Assembly (NCBI GenBank): GCA_009823395.1
Contig: CM020518.1
Span: 11,026,501 to 11,090,500 of the forward strand
Direction: 5' to 3'
Source of the DNA: Thamnaconus septentrionalis
Lineage: Eukaryota; Chordata; Actinopteri; Tetraodontiformes; Monacanthidae
DNA length: 64,000 nt
Shown piece after piece: positions 12,801-25,600 of this stretch; the first letter of the stretch is position 1; the number at the start of each line of letters is the position of its first letter. The position numbers and the translations under genes are program-made. A model generated the notes under the pieces. That model saw only the letters and a program-made list of their open reading frames with translations. It was not told the origin of the DNA and ran no database searches.

Positions 12801-13125
12801 ATCCTCTACAGTTTTTGACCTCAGTTTCAGAATTTTAGAAAAAGAAATAATAAAAAAAGAACAGGAGAGCACCCTTCACATCATACAGTCCAAGAAAAAG
12901 GGTCAATCAAAAGATATTAAAGCTATAAATAAAGTAAAAGATGTTGTATGTTTTCTATTATCTTGTAGAAAATACTTTTGTAAGTATGTTGAAAGTATAA
13001 AGTATTTGTTGAACAACTGCTTCCTTTCGACGACGGCAACAAAAACAATAATGTACAGAGGAACTTGTGTTGACGAACATGTGGCTGTGCAATTCATGTA
13101 CATTTGCAACTAGACCTATTAAAGT
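9463..13125 (+). other. dab2ip: dab2ip 3' untranslated and downstream region
   Basis: No coding sequence follows the TAG. An AC microsatellite lies at 9750-9827. The stretch from about 10500 to 11800 is AT-rich with long unique sequence and an AATAAA at 11550-11555. A further ATTAAA is at 13118-13123. Either could be the polyadenylation signal; long 3' UTRs are known for this gene in other vertebrates. The true end cannot be set from sequence alone. Confidence 0.5.
9750..9827 (+). repeat. (AC)39 microsatellite
   Basis: A 78-base perfect AC tract lies about 290 bases after the dab2ip stop codon, within the presumed 3' UTR. Confidence 0.98.
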
Positions 13126-15567
13126 TTTATTTAGCTATTTTAAAACTTCACTCGCTGGTCTTTGTCTCAATTCGAGTTGAGTGGACCTGTACTCACACCT
13201 CAATAACAGGAAGCGAGTTGAGCATTTTGTGTCCTCAAACGAAATTAGCTCAGAACAATGCAACTCAAAACGGAACTGTTGGTTGTCTCAAGTCTTGTTT
13301 ATTAGATTAGTTGTTTTCTTTGGTCCGATTTCAAAGCGCGTCAATGTATTTTTGTGATGCGATTCAATCGGTGGAGGCCTTGTCATCGCCTATCTAACGT
13401 TTCAAACTTGGGTGACCATCTCACAGCTCCGCACGACTGGAAGAGCCAACGGCGAAAAGCAGAAAAAGACAAACGTGCGCGAGAAATGAAGTGGGTGAAA
13501 CTTTGTGAGCAAGCCCCGGCAGATGTGTTGGCGTGCAAGACACATTTCACCAGTGAGGCAAGTTTGTCAGCAAGCGCACACGGCAAGTAGTTGCCCAACA
13601 TGTGCAACCTTGCACACTTTCGCACCATGTGCAGTTTACTTCGCCGGAGCGCCGAGTTATGCAACGCGTCTTACTTACGCACTTCTAAGTCCGACCGTAA
13701 ACACGGCTGAGCTGAATAATGGATGAAGCAAGCGAGATGTGACTTGTGTACGGTTACTTAATTTTCCTAAGTGACGGTATGAACATATGTATGTTAGTAT
13801 GTGTGTACATACATAAAGATTTAATGCTATTTTGACTTTATCCAGCATTAATATGCTCAAGTAATCCCACAGTATGTGTTTTACGAGTGTATCCTTTCTG
13901 GAAAGTAAGCCGATTCGCTTCATACAGTTTGAGGAGAACTAACTCATCAGGTTTCACAGAGCAGAGAGATGCCGGGCTTCCTGCAAGAACATATGCTCAG
14001 GCTAGCGGTCCAAAGGCAGAGGGCTGGGAGCGACGACGGAGGGACGTGACAGGCTGGTTGGAGCAGCGAGCGCCGGCTCCTCTGAGCATGACCTACATTC
14101 TGCCTTATTGTTATTCCCCACTGTTGGAAGGCAAGAAAGAAAGAAAAAAAAAACTGCTCCTATGACTAAAACGGACCTCGTCGAGCCGTCTCTTTGCACT
14201 GAAGCGAACCGACGGCTGCGCTCTCGGAGGCTGGACGGACGCGGCCGGTCCTTCACATGGGATCCTCTCTTGTGCGATAGCACCGGAGTTGTTGTTGTTG
14301 TTGCCACTTAAGTCGGAAAATGCGTTAATTGCTCCCGGCGAGCCGCACTTGTGCCTATGACCGAAGTGGAACACAGCCCCGCCCCCTCAGGGGCAAAGGC
14401 AAAGCTTTCAGGACTAATCTGAGCAATGGGGGGGGGGGGGGAAGCCGTAAAAACACTTGTTGACAAAGAGCCTTCACACAGCTTCAGGTTCCCTTCTGGG
14501 CCAGCACTTCACTGGATATCATGTGAGGGATTGGAACAAGGTGCTTTTAAAGGTTTCATGGACAAACCTTTAAAGGCTTCTAAGGGTTCAAAAGCACAGT
14601 GTAAAAAAAAAAAAAAAAAAAAAAATTTGTCCACTGAAAAAAATTAAAACTCAAGGCATTGAATTTGGAAATAACAATGACCAAAGGATTCTGACACAAA
14701 ACTTCACAGAAAGGGTCGACTCTCATCAACACTCAAGGCTTTTTTGCACAATGAATGGCCTGAATGTTTTAAGATGACTGTTTGTGCTGATTTTAAAAGT
14801 GGTGTTTGCACAAAGACTCCTGTTGATTCCATCAAAACGATGGACAAACAAAAGATCGGGACCCGGAACCAAAGTAAAGAGATTGATCGAAAAAAATAAA
14901 TAAAAGCAAAACCAGACGGCCGACCTAAACGCCTTCACAAACACACAAAACAAACCAACAAATAAAAAAAAAAAGCCCACACTGAGAGAGAGCCAACTGA
15001 AGGTGTTGACTCTCTGGAGAAGCAAACCAAGTGAGCAGTCAGAACCCAACCCCCCTTTCTAAGCTCGGGGCCGGGCTGATTGCCAGCAGCTGAGGGGAGA
15101 TCACAGGTGCAGCCGGGGACTCCTGATTAAACCCCTGCGACCCAGATTCCTCCTCCGACCACGACGCAGGTGAGATTTCTGCACACAGATTTCCAAAAAC
15201 TTAGTGTTAAGTGTCAAAATAGGCAGCAAATTTGTGCTTTGAATCATTTAGAATTTGAAAGGGAGACGTTAGCCACAGAGTCAGACGCAGTCACCAATCA
15301 GAAGCTTTTTCGCGTCAGCGGGTCTCTGTTAGAAATAACAGAGAGTTCAGAGTGCGCAGCAGTGCCAGAATCATCCACACGGTGACAAACAGCGGCGGTT
15401 AATGAGGCCACGGGGGGAAACAACCGAGACAGGGCAAAAACAACAGGGAGTTTTAACAGCAGATTAGCTTCCGCGCGGGTAACTTTCCATTAAAATGTGA
15501 ACGCACGCACAGTGCGGTGGAAGAAGAAAACGCTGCAACGGCCTTCAGTCAAGAGAGTGAGGTCACC
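13126..15567. other. Intergenic region between convergent dab2ip and ttll11
   Basis: No gene was recognised. Homopolymer A runs are present (for example 14603-14624). At 15055-15170 there is a GC-rich stretch that reads like part of a dispersed repeat, but I cannot assign a family. Confidence 0.5.
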
Positions 15568-15568
15568 T

Positions 15569-15590
15569 TTATTGATGTTTTTTATTGCAG
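15569..15590 (-). terminator. Candidate ttll11 polyadenylation signals
   Basis: The minus strand shows two AATAAA hexamers about 12 bases apart (plus-strand TTTATT within CACCTTTATTGATG and TTTTTTATTGCAG). They lie about 1.35 kb past the ttll11 stop codon and are the first such signals I noticed in that direction. Confidence 0.45.
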
Positions 15591-15900
15591 CTCTGTGATG
15601 TGATCAGACAACAGACACGGTTTTTACCTACCAGCAGGTGGAGCGGGAAAAAAAGTCTCGACGTGGAAAAGTGGCCGTTCTGTGCGTAACACCGTGCGCG
15701 CGACTGCTCTGACGTGGACGCTGGATTACTGAACGTCGAGATAGTTTGTCAGGGTTGCGTCAAAACTGAGACGGGAACGCAGGTTCTCGGCACGTCGCGT
15801 CGCGTCCCTCCCTGTGCAAAACGTACAAGAGTTGTTGTGCAAATTGGGGGAATACAATGAACGCACAAAGGACGGACGCCTCCCCCTCCTCCCTTTGCAC

Positions 15901-15906
<6 letters not shown>

Positions 15907-15935
<29 letters not shown>
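15907..15935 (+). repeat. GT microsatellite
   Basis: A perfect GT tract lies in the presumed ttll11 3' UTR. Confidence 0.9.
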
Positions 15936-15942
<7 letters not shown>

Positions 15943-16286
15943 GAATGCGTTTGGAGTAAAGCTGAAGCGTCTAATGGAATCCCTGAAAAGAAAGTGTGTG
16001 TGTGTTCAGTGTCGTCGCACAAAAGGTGAGGGGAGCGGACGGCAGCCCTGTGGAATCCCTCCGGACCTGCAGAGCAGCTCCAGGCTCCGCAGCGTCCTCG
16101 CACACCAGGCTGCTCATGATTGTTTCGTTATGTCCTCGGCTGTTGATGGATTCATGTGCGTTTCTTCTAATCAGACGCAGGTTTGTCCTACCTTTGACGT
16201 GTTTGGGCGACCAACAGGGAGCGCACTCACTCCCTGTCCTTCCCTCAATCCGGTCGTGGCAAGGATAACAGAAATATAATAAAACT

Positions 16287-16719
16287 TAGGGATGCACAGA
16301 TACCAGTATCGGGTATCGAACCGATACCAGGGTCGAGCACTGTACTCGTTAAACATGAGCCGATACCAGTTTTTGTGTATGGATGCAACAATTGTTGTTG
16401 AATTCAAAGTCATAAAATAGCTGCATCAAATATTTCAGTGTTTTAAGAGTCATTTCAATGACAGATATTTTTGTTGTAATTTTTTTCTCCTATGAGGTGG
16501 GTCACCAAAACACTCCATCCATCTGCTCCTGCTCCAGCCCCCTCTGTCACATTTTTCAACCCCTTGTGGCCCCACCAGTGCAAAAGTTTGCCCACCACTG
16601 GCCTAGAAAGACATGCTGATGAACGTTGTTCAAAAAAATCAAAGTAATTCCATAATGTGGCCTTCTCAAGTACTCGTACTCCACTTGTTTTGTAAAATAG
16701 TGGTATTGGTGCATCCCTA
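16287..16719. mobile_element. hAT-like MITE in the ttll11 3' region
   Basis: The ends are TAGGGATGCACAGATAC on the left and, inverted on the right, TAGGGATGCACCAATAC. The interior has no coding capacity and includes repeated cgataccagt-type sequence common in fish non-autonomous hAT elements. Clear 8-base target duplications were not found. The terminal octamer is shared with the element at 22936-23372. Confidence 0.7.
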
Positions 16720-16929
16720 AAAAAAACCACTCAACAGGTGGTTCCTGGACCGACCCTCGGGTCACAGGTTGCACCTTTGAGAATAAATCTGTCAGCCGTC
16801 ATTTCTGCTTGTCAAAATGCTGATAAAGACGCGTCACATACGCCACCTAGTGGTGACACTCTGAAACGTGTCAAAGGTGGGAGGAGCCTACGTCTGACGA
16901 GAAGAAAGCCATAAACCCAGCCGGCGGGC

Positions 16930-17245
16930 TCAGTTGTCCACGTTGGCTCGGAGCGCCTCGCGCGGCTTCGGCCTCTGGTGCAGGCGGTAGTCCTGGCTGG
17001 CGGCTCTGCGCAGGGGGGCCGGCGAGTCCGCCTGGGGGTTGGCGGCCCCGGCGTCGGGCCCCTGCCGGCCCGCGGCAGCACGCGGCTGCAGCTGACCGAG
17101 CGGCGGTCCTCGGCGCCCGGGTGGGCCTCCAGCTGGGCCTCGCACAGCTCCAGCAGCGACGCCACCTGCTCCCGCAGCGCCAGCGACTTGAAGCGCCGTC
17201 CCGCCAGGAAGAAGAAGGCCTCCACGAACGCCTGCGGCCCCATGC
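16930..17245 (-). CDS. ttll11: ttll11 terminal exon with a one-base frame break
   Basis: The exon starts GMGPQAFVEAFFFLAGRRF and continues in frame through EDRRSVSCSRVLPR. That frame then becomes low-quality and overruns the exon. From about 17070 downward a second frame (GRQGPDAGAANPQADSPAP, ASQDYRLHQRPKPREALR) has almost every third codon position G or C and ends at TGA 16932-16930. Adding one base between about 17090 and 17058 makes the gene total exactly 735 codons. The break sits in GC-rich CTGCCGCGGGCCGGC. A deletion error in the assembly is the simplest reading; a real frameshifted C-terminus is possible. Confidence 0.8.
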
Positions 17246-20200
17246 CTGAGGAGCAGGAACCGAGAGAAGAGGTGAAAAAAAAATTAGCTTTGCGCTCATC
17301 GTTGGCTTATGAGAAAAACGCAACAGCCCCCGAAGAGCGAGGCTGGAATGTCTGAACGCCATGTTAGCAAAAAAACTGAGGCTAGGAATGTTTAAACAAG
17401 CGATGGACTTCTTCTCTGGTTGCACCGAGTCCCTCACAAAGAAGCCTTGACGTTTGTTTCATCGCACTCTTCAAAAAAAAAAGTCCTCTTTTCGAAAAAA
17501 ACAGCATAAAATTTCAGCTCACAAAGAAAGAAACACGCAAGGGACGTAACGGATGAAGAGAGTTCCAGTTAAGAAAATAATTAGAACCTTAACGCTTTTG
17601 AGATTTGGGATGAGTTAAGATGCCGGAGGTCAGGACGACCGCAGGACAAAGAAAAATTCAATCTGGAGCCGCGATTCAAAAGGGGCAGAACTCCAAATAA
17701 CCCACGTCGAGAGTGAGCATCTCGCTGGCAGCTAAACTACGTCTTGGAGTTTGGTTCCTCCTTTTTTTCCAGTGGGTTCTCAGCTGGAGCTCCACAGGGA
17801 CGACCAAGCCGACTCTCAAACCTCGTTCAGACTGCCCGCCAAAATCCGATTTTCAGCCAATCCAGATTGAAACCGGATGGCTCGTTTTGTAGTGTGAACG
17901 GTCACAAATCGCATGAAATCGGATTTCTGCAAACCGGATTGAAACCACTTCCGGGAGGTGGTTTCGCAATTGAGAAGTAGTCTGATTTGAATCAGATTCG
18001 CCTGCAGTGTGAACGCAGCCTCAGTCTCTCTGAATCCGCACTCGTTCTTGGATTCCGCCGGCGGTCTCGCCCGTTACGTGGCCGTTCCGACCCGGGTCAC
18101 GTGATCTCCGTCCGTCCGCGTCCGCTTCCAAAATATTCCTCGCGAGGCGCAGTGCCTGAATTATTCATGCCGGACCCCCCACCCCCCCCACCGCCCCCAC
18201 CACACTGTGATCTCGGCGCATTTCAATTACGGCGGCGCCGTGTCAGAGGGAATCTGACAGAAGACTGACACGCAATTATCCCCTGAGAGCTTTATTGGCT
18301 CGGTGTCTGGAGGACGAGTGGCTCTCTGCCCTTCCCTTGTGTGCGTGTGTGTGCGTGTGTGTGTGTGTTACCTGCGTCTCTGGCGTCGGACAGCGACCCC
18401 GACCAGCGACGTGTGATGTCTATGTAGAGGATGTCCACCGAAGCCATGGTGAAGTAACTGTTGCTTAATTTACAGGTCCTGAGTGAACACAAGCGGCGTG
18501 AATGTCGACTGGCCGCCGGCCGAGTCTTGTTTATCGCTGAACACGGCGCCCCCGCCTCTTTATCCAATCATTAATAATGTTTAATGAAATGACGCGTCAA
18601 TACTGAATTTCCAGGAGGACGTCAAGGTTAAAAAAAAAAATCCTATTTGGCTGAGAGCAGATTGTTCAGTGATCGCCGTTCATTAATTACAACAGAGTAA
18701 TTACTCTGAGCTATTAAACTGTCTCTGAATTGGCAAGAAATTCATCTCAAATTTTTTGAAAACTTTGTACACAGCCGTGCTTTACTTCAACAAAAAAAAT
18801 AAAATAATTGAAAATCCAGCTTGATCGCCTACAAGTAGTTTTTGCCCGTCGCTGTTCAAGCAGTGCGTACGTTTGGCTAGCGCCTGCATGTGATGCTGTG
18901 GAAACCCAAAGCAAATGTCCTGCAAGTTGGATTTTACTTCTTCTCACACACTTAGATTTTAATCAAGGTGCATTAAAACATATTTCAATATTCTGTACAC
19001 AATTTGTAAACAATCCAACTGTCAAGTGTCAATATAATGTGAATATAATGTGGATATCTTGTTTTGGATGGCTGTTTGTTCCCTGTTGGGCTAAAAATAT
19101 TTAGCCTATAAATATTTTTATTTTATTTTATTTCCTTATTTCTTTTAATCAATACAATCTCCATTATTTTCTATCACATTGTTGCTGTAATTATGCAAAT
19201 TTGCCCAGCGTGGGATTAATCAAGGCTTCTTCTTCTTCTTCTTCCTTTAAATCCGGGTTGCCATGTCTGCTAAAGTGCCGGCCAACCTTTAGAGGTTTGC
19301 ATCCTTAAAACACGCTACGCCGGGCAACCGCCGCGGCAGACGCCGAGAGTGGCCGACGGCTCACCTGATGAAGGTGCGGAAGGCGGTGGGGCCCAGGCGC
19401 ATGTTGCCCTTGACGCCCAGGAAGCGGATGAAGAGCGCGGCGATGCGCTCCACCAGCCGCAGGTAGTTGAACTGCTTGGCGTACTTGGGGTAGACCTGCT
19501 TGAGACACAGCGAGGGCAGGGCTCCTTCCTCCTGGGCCTCGGCCTCCGTGGGGATCTCCTCCCGGTTTTCGAAGCCGCCGGCCCTCGGCTGGGAACTTTT
19601 GGGGGAGTGAATAAGAGACACGCGCACACACACACACACACACACACACAGGTAGAGTGAAGTTTTCTTCGGAGTAGCTCACACGGAGTTCAGGGCCCTC
19701 GGCACTCAGGTGTCAGGCGGCGAGGCCGATCTGGAGAACTTCAGTCTGCCGCAGCGACGGCTCACCGCCCACCTGAGGCCGATCGATGCACAACGCGGCT
19801 TTTTTCACTCAGGCAGCACCAGCAGCCGTCGTTGGCAGAGGGAGCAGGGGGTGCACGGAGGATGAAACAAGTTATTTCACACACACACACACGCACTCGG
19901 CTTGTTTTTTTTAAATTATTATTTATTTTGACAGTCTGCGCTGCCATCGCAAACTTTGAGAACTGAATAGAATGCCTTTCTTTATCCCAAATTGGGAAAG
20001 TTGTGAATTAAGAATTGAAAATAAAATAAATAAATCAAAAATATTTAAAAAGTAAGAAAAAAAACAAACTTTTCAAAGCATCAGCTGGAGCAGAATGCTT
20101 CCACGCTGCGACCTGGTTGCTGGGTTTCTGAGAAACGGCCACACAATCAGGCTAACGAGCTCCTCAGAGAGTCACAGAGCAGTTTTGTTGCACCGACGCA

Positions 20201-22566
20201 GCAAGGACAGGGATGGCGCCGTGATGGCGGCGGAAGAAGCTCGGAAGTGGCGCTATCGGAAAAAACCCCAACCCCGAGCGAAGGTGAGCGAACGCAAACA
20301 GGCCGAGCCGAAAAAAGCAATTCCTACTTTAAACAAAAGATAAGGTTCGATTGAAGCTTATCGGCCATCCTGTACATTGAGAATACAAACATTGAGAAAA
20401 GACAAGCGGCGGGAAGCTGAGAATTAAACATGCACACGAGTCATTCTGCTTTTATCTTGTCGGGAGAGACGAGTTAAATCAGAAGTTCTGGAGAGGGTGA
20501 AACTTTTTGATGACGAAGAACAAGAAAAATGTATTTCCAACAGCCCAAATGTCAGCAATAGGTACCAATAACTCTATATTGCGGCACTTACGAGCGTCAG
20601 TGTAACATTTAGTGAGCTTATACTCATTGGCCAGAGTATAAGAAAAGCCTGCGTGACCTCCAGACGATGAGACGGACACAGTCCACACCACTTTTATCAG
20701 GCAGTTTTCTTCTCTATAAATTAGTAAAGAGCGTGAGTGGCACAGAGAAGCTGCTGCTGCTGCTGCTGCTGCTGAATGTTTAATAGAATCAATCATCCCC
20801 ACGGCAGCCAGAGAGACGCCAACCACGCTTGCGTAAGAGACGACGCAAAAGACGACGCGACTTCGGCTCCGACGAACGGATTTCCCCGGGATGATGCGAG
20901 ACGACGGAGCCCGAGAGGAAAGAAGTGCAGTTTTGCCAGCGCAAAAAAAAAAAAAAAAAACACTTAAAATGTGTGAAATGGGAAAGGTTGGATGTTGTCA
21001 TGGGGTGAAATGTCAACGTTATAAGACAGAAAGACAGAATTAGGAAGCGGAAAGTGTGCATGAACTGTGTAGGAAGAGAAGGAATGTTTCACAAATGTCA
21101 TTTTTTTCACTTTGTATTGAATCATTTTTGACTTTTATCACATTTTATCTCCAAGTCGTGTCTTTCACTCAAAAGCAGAGCATTATCTGGCACGACTGCC
21201 TTTTCTCAGAACGGCGAGTCAATTCCAGGCAGTCAAAGGACCAACTGAAGTCTCGCTGGCGGTGTGATTTGAGTCTTTACGAGGGGGAAAAAAAGAGAAC
21301 ACGTTTTGTGATCGTCGCCCTCGTAACTTTGAATCAAAGCTGCAAGGTGGAACGGTTTCAGACACGCAACGCCTCTCGTTATGGTTCGCGTATCATCCTC
21401 TGTGACGCGGCGCCGGTGATTAACAGGCGAGCAGCCAGGGGGAGTTGGTCCGGGAGGCGGCGATAGCATCGCACCGCTCTCATAATGACGTGCTTATCCC
21501 TTCACCCTTCTTCCCTTCTGAATGACACCCCCCCCCACCCTGGTCTTTGATGAACTGATGTCGTGTTTAATTTCCCCTCCCCGCCTCTGTTCGCTCGCGA
21601 CTTGACGGTCGTCCAGGTCGGATCTCGCTCGGATCGGCTGCAAATCAAGCAGTCAGTGAAAGTCCCTGCCGCGCTTTTGGTTCAAATGGCTGCAGGCAGA
21701 TTGTTAAATAAATCTCAATATTAAGACAACTTGTGAGGTAGCCAAATAACTTCATGATTAAACTTGTGTAAGATAACTGACAGTGATTTAATTGTGTCTT
21801 CCGAGGAAAAGCTCTAATACAGTTGAATCCCTGACATTGTTTTTATGCTAACATTGTTTCCTCAAAATGCTAAAAATGACTCAGAAGCTCTATATAACCC
21901 AGGTCAATGTGCCTTAGGTAGACGTGGTCGACTGGCGAATGACAGCAGCCAGAGGGCGACATTTAACAGGTGCTGACCGGGGAAAGCTAGCTAGCAGCTG
22001 TGAGCAGATTCGTCTCCAGCTAACTGTAAAATCTCGCCCTTTTCTTCAATGCCATTGAACCTACGGTCCGCCGGGAGTCTGCTGCCGCCGTCATTCACCG
22101 TTTTATCAGGGGAATTGATGAGCATTGTCTGTTGAATGTGGTGTTAAGATGCTAACTAGCGTGTTAGCGCTAGCGTTAGCATAGACGCTAATGATTCGTA
22201 GAAATCATGCATGGTACAATGCTACCTGTCAAAAATGAAACTTTGATGCAAACATATTTTTTAGGACTTAAAAAAATGCTCAAACATCTTTAGAACCTAA
22301 AGGTAGTTTCAACGTTTTTGTGTAAACAGCTGGAAATGATTCCACTGGGCGCCGCACTGGGCTGCAGTCGGCAGGAGACGCTGAGACACCAGATCTGTGT
22401 CGGCACTTCCGCCGCGGCTCGGCTAAATTTATTTTTCTTTCCGTTTAACAGGCTTATGTGCAGTCGTTGAGGTATGGGCTGAGTGAGATATCACGCCAGC
22501 GGCAGCAGCCGAAATAGAAGAGGCGAAAAGGAAGTCGACTGAAGTCAAATCCGACTTTAAAAAGAG

Positions 22567-22607
<41 letters not shown>

Positions 22608-25600
22608 TTACACTGATGCTTTCTTGTGGCCGGGGTCCATAAGGCGCAGAGTGTCCCTGATGACGCCCACTTTGACCTCTTTGTCCACCGGACTGGGAAC
22701 GTACTTGAACACTCCTGGTGCCACCTGCAGCACAAACACTCATGAGTGCGCGGTGAACACAATTAAGAGACATTTATATGAACGCCTTGCCTTAACTTTC
22801 TAGCGAAGAGATTTTACCTCCTGCTCGTGTTCTATTCTCATGCTGGGGTTGGAGTTGACCTCCAGCAGGACGGGCTTCAAGTTCTTCATCAGCAGGATGT
22901 CAAAGCCTAAAATCTGCCGCACAGACGTAAAGGAAATAGGGATGTTAACAATTAATCGATTAATTGTCGATTAAAAATTGAATCGATTAAATTAAATTTG
23001 CAGCAATTAATTTAACATTTTTTACACGGGTAGTTCCTATCATAACAGTGTAGTGGTAGTAAAGAGCAATTCACCTGTAGATACTGTGAATTGTCATAAT
23101 ATATCTAGAACAAGTAACTTTTAAACAAGTTTAAAAAAAAACTTTTTTTTGAAATGTGACCCATTAGAAGTCAACTTAAATTCAATGATAAATGTTTAGA
23201 GTGTTTTCAATGTTCTCTAACGTGAAAATGGGTCACATTGGACCCTTAACATTACTTTAGGGTTAAATAATGTGTTCCTTACACATTTTTCATTGTTGAA
23301 ACTCAATCGTTAATAAATCAATAAGGTCAATCAATTAACGAATAATGAATTAATCAATAATTTGCATCCCTAAAAGGAAACTAATTTAGGGTCAAGAGTG
23401 ACAGAAATGAGACTATATACATTAGGTCTGCACCAAAACCAACACACGAGTATTTATATCAGACTTCCATGCAAAAAAAGTTATAGAAGAAAAATACTAA
23501 AAAATGGTTTAATCTGCCTTTGCAAGCAAAATTCTGGAGGTTTTTCTTTACTTGAGTCCGCAGTAACTGCAGTAGCTGCAGTACTCGCTCTGCTCATTCG
23601 TTCCTGCAACTCATGAGTCCTCAGTCCTCTCACCTGGAAGCACGTGGGCCCTGGTTTCCCGGGCGGGATGTCTGCGTGATAGTAGACCTTGAGCTCAGGC
23701 ACAACGGCGATGGCCGTCTTGATGACGAGGGCGATGATGTCCGACCACACCTTCTTGATGTCCACGCCTTTGGCCGCCAGCCGGTACAGCACGCTGGAGA
23801 GGGTGCGCTTGCTGCCCGTGTTCTGGCTGTCGGAGTGCACGAAGTTGCCGCTGTGCACGTTGAGGGAGTAGTTGGTCAGGTGCATGAAGACGTGGGTCAG
23901 GTTCTTCTGGCTTGGTTCCTTGAGCGCAAAGAAGAAGAAGGAGGGGGAGCGACGTTTAACACAGGCGCGCGGAGTCACGTGGCGGGCGGGCTGGAGGCGG
24001 GGCTACCTGATAGGGCTCGGTGCAAAATCGCGTCAGGCCTTCCTTGGCGATGTAGATCTCCAGCGGCTCCAGGGACTTGACCAGGACGTAGAGGCGGATG
24101 TCGAACTTGAGCTTGTCGATGAGCAATGGCTTGTTGATGTACTCCTGGACCACCGACTGCTTGGCCTGCGAGCCCGCCACCAGTTTCAGCTCGCTGGGGT
24201 CCCGGATGAGGTAGATGCCGTCGCCCTGAGAGCCGCCGTCCGGCTTCACGATGAAGGTGGGATTGAGAGCGGCGTCCTTCTCCTTCACCAGGCGACTCTA
24301 CGGCAGAGGAGCAAGACGCCGCCATTACTACACTAACACTGCAACAAAGTCATATATTGTCATTATGTAGATAGCTGTGCATTCAACTGTCCATAAGATG
24401 AAAAGATCATGTTTATTCCTACAAATATTTTTTGATTGCCTTATTTCTTTAATTAATATGATTCTCAATCTTTTTGCAAATTGGCTGGCTACTTATGCAA
24501 ATTTCCCCACTGTTGGAACAATAAAGTTCTTCTTCTTCTTCTTCTTCTTCTTCTAATACTACCTCGACTTGATGTAGTGTTATCTTATCTTATGAAATAA
24601 AATATCCCTAATGAATCTAACAAAGCACGTTGACTAAGTCTCTAAATGGAGAGATTCGTCTGCTGCAAACTACTGTGGAATGAAAATTGTCATAATCTGT
24701 CGCCCCCTGCTGGACATATTGTAGAATTTCAACATGTGGCTTTTTTTCAGGGACTACAGAGATGAAATTCTGTATGTCCTAAATACTTGAGGTCATAAAT
24801 GTTTTCACTTCATATGATTTCATTATTTTTAGATCTGTTTACATGGACACAAATAATCGGAATAAAGGCCCAATCAGATTAAAATACATGTCAATTGGAA
24901 GATTCTGATCTGATCCGGTCCATTCGGAAAGAAATGTCATTCCGAAAGATAGAGGTGGTTTATGCCGATCATTGTTCCGAATGGCGTCCATGTACACACC
25001 CATTGGGATCCTGCCTTCCTGGTTGGGGTAAAGCTATCTTCACTGTGCACGTGTGCTACGTCAGCGTGACGCGTTTCAGCCTTTGTGGCAGCTGGTCGTT
25101 TCTCGGCGAGCAGAAAACATGGCGGGAGGGAAGCAAAACTGGTCTGCTGCTGACACAACTTTCTGGCTGGAAATTTTAAGAGATGCTACCAGACACAGAT
25201 TCTGACTCATCTGTGTTCTGACATTATTGCTCAGCGCTTGCAGGCAGACACCTGGGTGGCGAACTGCTGGTACTCCTCGGGCAGGATCCAGGACCGGGGG
25301 TAGAAGTCGTACTCTTCGGGGAACAGCTCCTGCATGGTCCGGACGGCTCGACTCATGTTGATCTTCCTCAGCATTTCAATCATCCCTGCGGGGATGAAAC
25401 GTGACGTTTCACTCTGAGCTCAGTTCAGCAGCAGCATTTCTAGCAAAAGGTATTCAGCTACATCCAGGAGGGATTTCTCATATTAAAAAAAGAATTCTGC
25501 ACATGAATGCTGCTTAAAATGATTCTGCCGGGGCGGAAGAATAGCAGACGTGATATAACTGGAATTTGAGGTGTTTCCGCCACTTGCAGCGGTAGAATTA

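Larger units (their letters stand above)
17246..18371 (-). other. ttll11 last intron
   Basis: The intron contains a 190-base inverted-repeat element (17825-18014), and its 5' end runs straight into a CA-rich tract. Nothing else was recognised. Confidence 0.7.
19596..22611 (-). other. ttll11 large intron
   Basis: The intron contains CA tracts next to both flanking splice sites (19625-19650 and 22569-22602), an inverted retroposon-tail fragment near 19962-19995, a CTG run of about eight units at 20752-20775, and an A run at 20942-20960. No coding sequence is supported. Confidence 0.65.
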
